From an uncultured Rhodospirillaceae bacterium (lineage in GTDB: Bacteria > Pseudomonadota > Alphaproteobacteria > Rhodospirillales > Rhodospirillaceae), in the NCBI GenBank assembly GCA_943787205.1, contig CALSLN010000004.1, positions 1 through 64,000 on the forward strand: a stretch of DNA of 64,000 nucleotides, written 5' to 3'. The translations under genes were made by a program, and so were the position numbers. Below are positions 58,563-64,000 of the stretch, one piece after another. Every line of letters starts with the position of its first letter. Positions within the stretch are counted from its first letter, which is position 1. Under the pieces are notes generated by a model. That model did not search any database, was not told where the DNA came from, and saw nothing but the letters and a program-made list of their open reading frames with translations.

Positions 58563-59063
58563 TCGTACCGTGGTCCCAACGCGTAGCGGCGCGATCGTCA
58601 TCTCTGGTCTCTGGCGTCGACCCATGATGCGTCTGTGCTTCGGTGTGCTCTCGTTTCCAGAAATGGCGCTTGGGTTTTTAGCCTGTCCATAATGAACTCA
58701 CACGCGGCGAAGGCAGTCCCCCCTATGGGCGGCGATGCTGTGCACAGACCAGTCACAATGGCATCGCCCAGGTTTCATCGCGGCCATGATCGGTGGATGA
58801 CTGAGCGCGGCGTCCAGAGGTCCAGCGCTGTACTGCGCGTCTGCACTAATTCGCTCCAGTTCTTTCTCGGTCATGCCGGGGTAGTGCTCAAGCTCAAGCG
58901 CCTGAAACGCTTTTGCTCTCTCCCGCCCCCTGTTCTTGAAAGTCGCGGACCTGTCCTACGAACGTCGCGACGCCGCCGGAATTTGAATTGCGTGGCTAGG
59001 AACGCATTGGTCTCTGCGCCCGCGTTGATCAAAGGTGCGCTTTGTACTTTGCACTCGAACCAC
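58559..59063 (-). pseudogene. moaE: Molybdopterin synthase large subunit (several frameshifts as read)
   Basis: The fragments read in order as MoaE: VQSAPLINAGAETNAFLATQFKFGGVATFVGQVRDF, then ALELEHYPGMTEKELERISADA, GDAIVTGLCTASPHRGTAF in shifted pieces, and KTQAPFWKRE near the end. The last motif, with its Lys, is close to the MoaE active site (KxxxPxWK). Start and stop are approximate: a GTG at 59063 and a stop that overlaps the ilvE stop. It sulfurates precursor Z to molybdopterin together with MoaD. Gene order uvrC-pgsA-moaD-moaE supports the call. Confidence 0.82.
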
Positions 59064-59065
59064 TG

Positions 59066-59325
59066 TACGCCTCCAGTCACCGGCGGGAAGAACGCGATCT
59101 CTGTCGCGTCATCCAATATGCCGTGTCGAATGGGCCGTGTACTTGATCGACAGCAACTCGAATCTGACTTAGGTCTGAAAAAGCATCGGCGTAGGATGGG
59201 CTCTGTAATTTGAGCCATTCAACCATGTCAGAAACAGTTCTAACGCTTTTAGGCGGGGAAAGACGTTCTTGTCCAACGCCAACTTTCTCTTTGACCCAAG
59301 CGAAGTAAAGCACCGTAACCGACAT
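59066..59325 (-). CDS. moaD: Molybdopterin synthase sulfur carrier subunit (one frameshift as read)
   Basis: The protein starts MSVTVLYFAWVKEKVGVGQERL and has the ubiquitin-like core of MoaD. The end is in another frame: DDATEIAFFPPVTGG, the diglycine tail that carries the thiocarboxylate. One extra base in a TT pair near 59121 is the cause. The stop is not readable exactly. It lies between pgsA and moaE in the usual order. Confidence 0.85.
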
Positions 59326-59330
59326 TCGTG

Positions 59331-59924
59331 TTACTCCGCTGATCCGGTTTTGTCGCTATTGGCCACGCTATCTGCTTCTAGCATATGGACGATGCCGGCC
59401 TTCAAGTAGTCATACCCAGTTATCAATGTAAGGAGCGCAGCAAGCCAAAGTCCGACCTCCCCAATGATCTGGGCTGGAATCCAGGTTGGGGCGTCCGAGC
59501 CGACGATAAGGAATCCCAGGGTGAACATCTGGAGTGTCGTCTTCCACTTCGCAAGTGTTGAAACTGGGATGCTCACCTGGGTTTGTGCCAGGAATTCGCG
59601 CAAGCCCGAGACCAAGAGTTCTCGCATGAGAATGATCACGGCTGGCAGATAGGACCATGTCGACATGCGATCAAATCCAACCAGCATGAGGAGCAGAGCG
59701 GCAACTAACAATTTGTCGGCGATTGGGTCTAGAAAGCGCCCAAAGGCGGACACTTGATTGCTCCGCCGCGCCAGGTAGCCGTCAAAGAAATCAGTAATGC
59801 CGGCGGCAGTGAATAGGCCGAGCATGACCCAGCGCGTCGTTGGGCTATCCCAGTAAAACATGGCGATGACCACTGGGATTACAAAGATGCGAGAGAGCGT
59901 AAGAATATTTGGGAGGTTAAGCAC
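59331..59924 (-). CDS. pgsA: CDP-diacylglycerol-glycerol-3-phosphate 3-phosphatidyltransferase
   Basis: The 197-residue membrane protein carries the CDP-alcohol phosphotransferase motif across DGYLARRSNQVSAFGRFLDPIAD (DG..AR..G...D...D) within the second helix pair. It starts with LNLPNILTLSRIFVIPVV. It makes phosphatidylglycerophosphate. It lies between uvrC and moaD as in many alphaproteobacteria. Confidence 0.95.
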   Translation of the reverse strand: MLNLPNILTLSRIFVIPVVIAMFYWDSPTTRWVMLGLFTAAGITDFFDGYLARRSNQVSAFGRFLDPIADKLLVAALLLMLVGFDRMSTWSYLPAVIILMRELLVSGLREFLAQTQVSIPVSTLAKWKTTLQMFTLGFLIVGSDAPTWIPAQIIGEVGLWLAALLTLITGYDYLKAGIVHMLEADSVANSDKTGSAE

Positions 59925-59958
59925 GCGTTAGGTCCGTCTTCGTTCCGATGGGAGCAAT

Positions 59959-61890
59959 TTAATGATCCGGGTGAAAATGATCATAGATTCTTTTTGCGAG
60001 CGCTGCACTGATCCCGTCAACGGTCGATAAGTCCTCTATTCCCGCCTGGCCTACGGCCTTGGCTGAGCCAAACCGATGAAGCAGGGCCTTCTTTCGTTTT
60101 CCGCCGATTCCCGCCACCTCATCAAGTTCAGATCGAGAGATCGCTTTAGATCGCAGATTGCGATGGGACGATATTGCGAATCTGTGTGCTTCGTCTCGCA
60201 GTCTTTGAAGGAAGTATAAGGCCGGATGCGCTGGGGGGAGAGTGAAGGGAGTCTTCCCAACGCGATGAAATTGCTCTCGGCCGGCATTTCGATCAGGTCC
60301 CTTCGAGATGGCGACCAATGGCACGTCGTCAATCCCAAGGTCTTCCATGGTTTGTTGTGCTGTCGACAACTGACCTTTTCCGCCATCAATGAGGACAAGG
60401 TCGGGCCAAACGCCCTTCGTGCGGTTCGGGTCCTCTTTTTGCGCCCGTGCAAACCGACGCGTGAGAACTTCTTTCATGGCACCGTAGTCATCTCCGGGTG
60501 CTAAGTCGGGTGTTTTGATATTGAACTTGCGGTAGGCGTTTTTCTCGAATCCTGTTGGGCCAGATACGATCATTCCACCCACCATATTGGTGCCCGAGAT
60601 ATGTGAGTTATCGTAGACCTCAACGCGGCCTGGCGTTGAGGGAAGGTCAAAGATTTCAGCTAAGCTTGCCAGTAATTTACGTTGCGCGGAACTCTCTGCC
60701 AATCGACGGCCATGAGCTTCGCGCGCATTCAGGGTGACATGATCAACCAACTTCCGTTTCGTGCCGCGCACCGGAACTCGCAATTCTACTTTCCGGTCTG
60801 CTCGAATACTTAGGGCCTCCGCAATAAGGTCCGTATTGGGCGGGCGATGGCTTAGAAGAATCGACGGGGGAGCGGTCGTCGTATCGTAGAACTGCGCTAA
60901 GAAAGCCTCAATAATTGCACCGTCTTCGTCATCCGCGCTGTGCGACGGGTAATAGGCGCGGTTGCCAAAATTTTGCCCACCACGGAAGAAGAAGATTTGG
61001 ATACAAGATTGTCCGTCAGCTCGGTGAAGACCAACTATATCGGTGTCTTCGTTGGTCGGTAGGTTGATGTCTTGATGGCTTTGAACATTTGTCATGGCAC
61101 GAATTCGGTCGCGATAGGTGGCCGCCGACTCGAAATCTAGTGTGGTACTCGCCTCGTCCATCTTCCGGGAGAGTTCTTCTTGAATCTCGTTGCTGTCTCC
61201 ATTGAGAAAGTCGCGAGACTGTTGAATCAATCCGGCGTAATCCTCTTCTGAGACTTTACCGACGCAGGGTGCACAGCAGCGCTTAATCTGGTGGAGTAGG
61301 CAGGCTCTTGATCGATTGGCAAAAACGGCGTCAGAGCATGTTCTAAGCAAGAAGACTCTCTGAAGCGTTGCAAGTGAGTGGTTGACGGCTCCGGCGGATG
61401 CGAAAGGTCCGTAATAGGCATGCGGTGTTTTGCGTTTACCACGATGTTTAACGATGCGCGGATAAGGGTGATCACCAGTGACCATGATGTACGCGAAGGA
61501 TTTGTCGTCACGTAAAAGGATATTGTATCGCGGCTTTAGCTTCTTAATGAGGTTGCTTTCCAGCAGTAACGCTTCAGCTTCCGTGTGTGTGGTCACGACC
61601 TCCAGATGGGTTGTTTCCGTAACCATGCGCTGAAGCCGCATCGGCATCCGCTCAAGGCGCGTGTATGAGGTGACCCGCTTCTTGAGGTTCTTGGCTTTGC
61701 CCACGTATAGGGCATCGCCCTTGCTATTAAGCATGCGGTATACGCCAGGACGGCTAGGCAAGTTCTTGAGCGCATCGCTAATAATCGAGAGGCCTTGGCC
61801 AACCTGGCCCGTTTTCAGGTCCGGAGTCTTTGGCACTGCTTCAGCGGGGTCATCCCTATGGCCAGACGAGTCGCTACGGGTTCGATCCAT
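59959..61890 (-). CDS. uvrC: UvrABC system protein C
   Basis: From ATG 61890 the protein has 643 residues; an upstream GTG at 61941 is possible but overlaps an inverted repeat. The GIY-YIG nuclease domain is LPSRPGVYRMLNSKGDALYVGKAKNLKKRVTSY. The UvrB-binding UVR helix is near residue 245 (EELSRKMDEASTTLDFESAATYRDRI). The RNase H-like nuclease has VEVYDNSHISG, with catalytic Asp, and LVLIDGGKGQLS. Two helix-hairpin-helix motifs (ELDEVAGIGGKRKKALLHRFG; DLSTVDGISAALAKRI) close it. It makes both incisions in nucleotide excision repair. Confidence 0.96.
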   Translation of the reverse strand: MDRTRSDSSGHRDDPAEAVPKTPDLKTGQVGQGLSIISDALKNLPSRPGVYRMLNSKGDALYVGKAKNLKKRVTSYTRLERMPMRLQRMVTETTHLEVVTTHTEAEALLLESNLIKKLKPRYNILLRDDKSFAYIMVTGDHPYPRIVKHRGKRKTPHAYYGPFASAGAVNHSLATLQRVFLLRTCSDAVFANRSRACLLHQIKRCCAPCVGKVSEEDYAGLIQQSRDFLNGDSNEIQEELSRKMDEASTTLDFESAATYRDRIRAMTNVQSHQDINLPTNEDTDIVGLHRADGQSCIQIFFFRGGQNFGNRAYYPSHSADDEDGAIIEAFLAQFYDTTTAPPSILLSHRPPNTDLIAEALSIRADRKVELRVPVRGTKRKLVDHVTLNAREAHGRRLAESSAQRKLLASLAEIFDLPSTPGRVEVYDNSHISGTNMVGGMIVSGPTGFEKNAYRKFNIKTPDLAPGDDYGAMKEVLTRRFARAQKEDPNRTKGVWPDLVLIDGGKGQLSTAQQTMEDLGIDDVPLVAISKGPDRNAGREQFHRVGKTPFTLPPAHPALYFLQRLRDEAHRFAISSHRNLRSKAISRSELDEVAGIGGKRKKALLHRFGSAKAVGQAGIEDLSTVDGISAALAKRIYDHFHPDH

Positions 61891-62263
61891 AGGTCGGATG
61901 TCGCATCGATGCCGTATTTGGTCAACTGCTGAACTCACCACACCTTATTTTAAGATTTATATCCACCAAACCTGTGGAAATAAGGTGGCTGCGTGCATGG
62001 CAGAGAGGAATTTCAATCAAAAATCGTTATTTGCCTATAACTAAGGCAATTAATTTAAGTGATTGAAAAATATAGAGAAAAGGGCGCTATGGCCTCTTCT
62101 GGACCAAACCAACAGGTTATTTGTCTTCCAACTGAACAATCTTTACGGACATCAAAATTGGTGTGTACAACTCACTTGACTCACCTACCGGCTTAGCGTC
62201 GGATTTTGATTCGATGTGTACTTTCTGTGACAAATCAATGGATTAAAGATCAGGGCGGTTGAG
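61891..62263. other. AT-rich intergenic region upstream of uvrC
   Basis: This stretch lies between the convergent-free start of uvrC and the folB stop. It holds the inverted repeat listed separately, several poly-A/T steps and no conserved frame. The longest short frame (ATG near 62090, about 35 codons) has no ribosome site. uvrC presumably has its promoter here, but I cannot pick a convincing -35/-10 pair. Confidence 0.5.
61941..61987. promoter_or_regulatory. Nested inverted repeat upstream of uvrC
   Basis: CACCTTATTT (61941-61950) and AAATAAGGTG (61978-61987) are perfect ten-base arms, and a smaller CCAC/GTGG hairpin lies between them. The outer arms start about 50 bases upstream of the uvrC ATG. 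It could be an operator or a transcript-end structure. Confidence 0.45.
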
Positions 62264-62684
62264 TCAGCTTGCCGTATGGCGCTCAATTTCTACGCCGACG
62301 CTTTCCACGTCTTCAAAAACGTCGAGTTTTTCGACCCGGACTCGGACGGTATGGCAGTCTGGATGCTGAAGACAAGTTTGGGCGATTCGCTCCGCTAGGG
62401 TCTCGACAAGGTTGGTGTGCCCGTCGTTGGTAATGGCCCGAATCTTGGTGACCACATCCTCATAACACACGACGTTCCCTAGCTGATCGGCAAGCGGGTT
62501 TCCGTCATCTGTGACGGCAAGATCTAGGTTAATTCGGACGCGCTGAGGTTTGCCCTGTTCATGGGGGTGGATGCCAATATCGCAGGGTAGGACCAGGTCT
62601 CGAATAAAGACGTGGCGGACCCGCTCTGCTGCATCCGCGATGCGTCAGCGGCTCGATCACCCTCGATTTGCTAACGTCACCCAT
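62264..62684 (-). pseudogene. folB: Dihydroneopterin aldolase (one frameshift as read)
   Basis: The start at 62684 (MGDVSKSRVIEPL) and the rest (RIADAAERVRHVFIRDLVLPCDIGIHPHEQG, DLAVTDDGNPLADQLGNVVCYEDV, LVETLAERIAQTCL) are in different frames, joined by dropping one extra A near 62644. The pattern matches FolB, with Glu in LVETLAERI and Tyr in CYEDV near the active site. Length is about 139 residues. It acts in folate synthesis. The start overlaps the stop of the SDR gene upstream. Confidence 0.85.
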
Positions 62685-63470
62685 TCAACGATCTGTCCTT
62701 CCTTCTGGCTGGGTCCCACCCTAGATGCTCACCGCTGTCTACGGCTATCATCTCGCCTGTCACGGCATCGGGCATGCGAGCAGAGTACTTTACGGCCGCC
62801 GCAATGTCATCGAGGTTCGACCTGTACGTTTGTAGCGGCGTCGCTTGAGACGGCTTGACGTCTGAGAACGTCGTCTTCTGCTTTGTCGTGCATTTGGGAG
62901 TGTCGGCCCTGGCCCGACTGCCATTGACGCGGATTTTCGCGGTGCCAGCGCCATATGCGAAGTGTCTGGGTCAACGTCCAGAGCCCTGTCTTGCTAACCG
63001 TGTAGGACATGAACGTCCGGCGTTAGGTTGAAGACGCGCTGGTCGATCACATTCACGATAGCGCCCTCTGTATTATCGGGAAGCGCCCGAGCAAAAGCCT
63101 GGCTTAGAATAAACGGGGCGTGCAAGTTCACACTCAGATGGTTCTGCCAGGACGCTGTTGTAACTTGATCCCAGTTTTCTTCTTCAAAAATTGAGGCGTT
63201 GTTGATGAGTGCGTTGACTGGGCCCAGCGCTGCGGTCACGGCGGGGAGTAAATTCTCTGTCTCTGCCGTATTGCTTAAGTCTGCGGAAAATACGGCGGCG
63301 CGACCGCCATGCTCCTCGATGGAGCGGGCCACGTCGGTGGCTTCCGTGCTGGACCCGAAGTAATGAATGGCAACGGTCCAGCCACTTTCCGCCAAGCTTT
63401 CTGTGAGCGCGCGTCCAATGCGTTTGGCGCCACCTGTTATGAGCACTGTCTTGGATGTAGATATGTTCAT
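62678..63470 (-). pseudogene. FolM-like dihydropteridine/dihydromonapterin reductase, SDR family (several frameshifts as read)
   Basis: The N-terminal 150 residues are clean: VLITGGAKRIGRALTESLAESG (the TGGxxRIG form of pteridine reductases), ALINNASIFEEENW, and VNLHAPFILSQAFA. After 63000 the frame breaks. The re-read continues FMSYTVSKTGLWTLTQTLA (Tyr-x3-Lys), LLACPMP, and ends DSGEHLGWDPARR. At least three single-base shifts are needed, giving about 260 residues. Coupled to folB, it is a plausible FolM-type or PTR1-type enzyme of the folate pathway. The stop at 62678 is from the re-reading. Confidence 0.8.
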
Positions 63471-64000
63471 TATATTATGCGCTCAACGCCAATGTACTGG
63501 ATGGCAATGTAGGCGGCGTATAAGGTCAGACAAACTGTGCCTTCGCGGCGATTAAGGACGTTTCCGGTTAGCATCAGTGGCACGAGTAGGATTGCTGCTG
63601 CTGCCATCACCCAAATATCGAAAGTTAAGATTTGCTCGCCGACAGGGACGTCAGCGACCGTCGCTGTCACTCCCATGACGCCGAGAATGTTGAAGATGTT
63701 GCTGCCCATCACGTTTCCAACGATGAGATCCGTATGTCGTTTCGCTGCTGCTGCAGCGACCGTAGCAAGCTCTGGCAAGGACGTTCCGATAGCCACCATC
63801 GTGAGGCCGATGACTTCTTCTCCGACGCCGAGGCTGCGGGCTATTGTTGTAGCACCGCTGACCAAAAGTTCAGCGCCAATTGCAACGCCGAGTAGGCCGC
63901 CAACAACCCAGAATGTCGCACGCTTCATTGGGACAGTGGTCTCTGGTGCAGCCTCATCCATGTCGATCATGCTGAGGTCATCCATGCCATGCTTCTTACC
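63470..64000 (-). CDS. Na+/Ca2+ exchanger family protein, C-terminal half (partial)
   Basis: The frame is open to the window edge, so the start lies beyond 64000; an internal Met at 63985 is not the start. The segment VIGLTMVAIGTSLPELATVAAA and VGNVMGSNIFNILGVMG form an alpha-repeat of the CaCA family (YrbG-like, with GTSLPE and GSNIFN). It has five helices. A full protein should have a first alpha-repeat upstream. The stop TAA overlaps the FolM-like ATG by one base. Confidence 0.88.
   Translation of the reverse strand, partial: GKKHGMDDLSMIDMDEAAPETTVPMKRATFWVVGGLLGVAIGAELLVSGATTIARSLGVGEEVIGLTMVAIGTSLPELATVAAAAAKRHTDLIVGNVMGSNIFNILGVMGVTATVADVPVGEQILTFDIWVMAAAAILLVPLMLTGNVLNRREGTVCLTLYAAYIAIQYIGVERII

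Noticed and set aside
62089..62196. Short frame of about 35 codons upstream of folB's stop
   Set aside because: No ribosome site, AT-rich composition, no recognisable motif.

Overview
The window reads as a chromosomal segment of an alphaproteobacterium, most likely Rhodospirillales in the broad sense. The basis is gene content and order: lgt-midA-pgeF-lipoprotein-prs-rplY-pth-ychF, uvrC-pgsA-moaD-moaE, petABC next to trmL, MoxR-DUF58-DUF4159, and UbiK-YbjN-ProC-TetR. GC content looks moderate. No species can be named from the sequence alone. I see no rRNA, tRNA, CRISPR array, insertion sequence, prophage or attachment site.

Layout. 1-6.4 kb: an alpha/beta-hydrolase tail, then a redox-flavoured run (membrane protein, DUF1330, glutaredoxin-DinB fusion, cytochrome c, OYE/dienoyl-CoA-reductase-like flavoenzyme) and two convergent SDR-type genes. 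6.5-15 kb: a copper locus (TolC-type outer membrane protein, multicopper oxidase, YcnI, CopC-CopD fusion) continuing into two ABC-2 permeases with no ATPase gene beside them. 15-27.7 kb: accessory metabolism and regulators (serine hydrolase, KefB-type antiporter, CysE, Lrp, exported peptidases, FAD monooxygenase, CueR-like MerR, LysR). 28-37.3 kb: a PepSY/BNR membrane protein, an aldo/keto reductase and the MoxR-DUF58-DUF4159 set. 37.3-43.6 kb: DUF1285, Nudix, CCA transferase, TrmL, bc1 complex. 43.7-54.9 kb: housekeeping genes in two divergent groups. 54.9-64 kb: an EnvZ/OmpR-type pair, MarR, IlvE, molybdopterin synthase, PgsA, UvrC, FolB with a FolM-like SDR, and the end of a Na/Ca exchanger.

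The most striking property is technical. About twenty genes, many of them essential (petA, petB, ilvE, hldD, cca, folB), are broken by single-base shifts. Almost all of these are one extra base, usually in a run of 2-4 identical bases. They are clustered (8.4-12.5, 36-42, 51-54.8, 57.8-59.3 and 62.6-63 kb), with clean stretches between. Every broken gene can be re-read as a normal family member by dropping single bases, so I judge these to be uncorrected sequencing or assembly errors, not decay. Such genes are typed 'pseudogene' only because the frame is broken as read. One lesion is different: an in-frame TGA in the KefB-type antiporter.

I found no clear new system. The better leads are the copper locus with its ATPase-less permease pair, the 0.2-4.6 kb redox cluster, the PepSY/BNR protein, and several well-formed candidate operators and leader hairpins.
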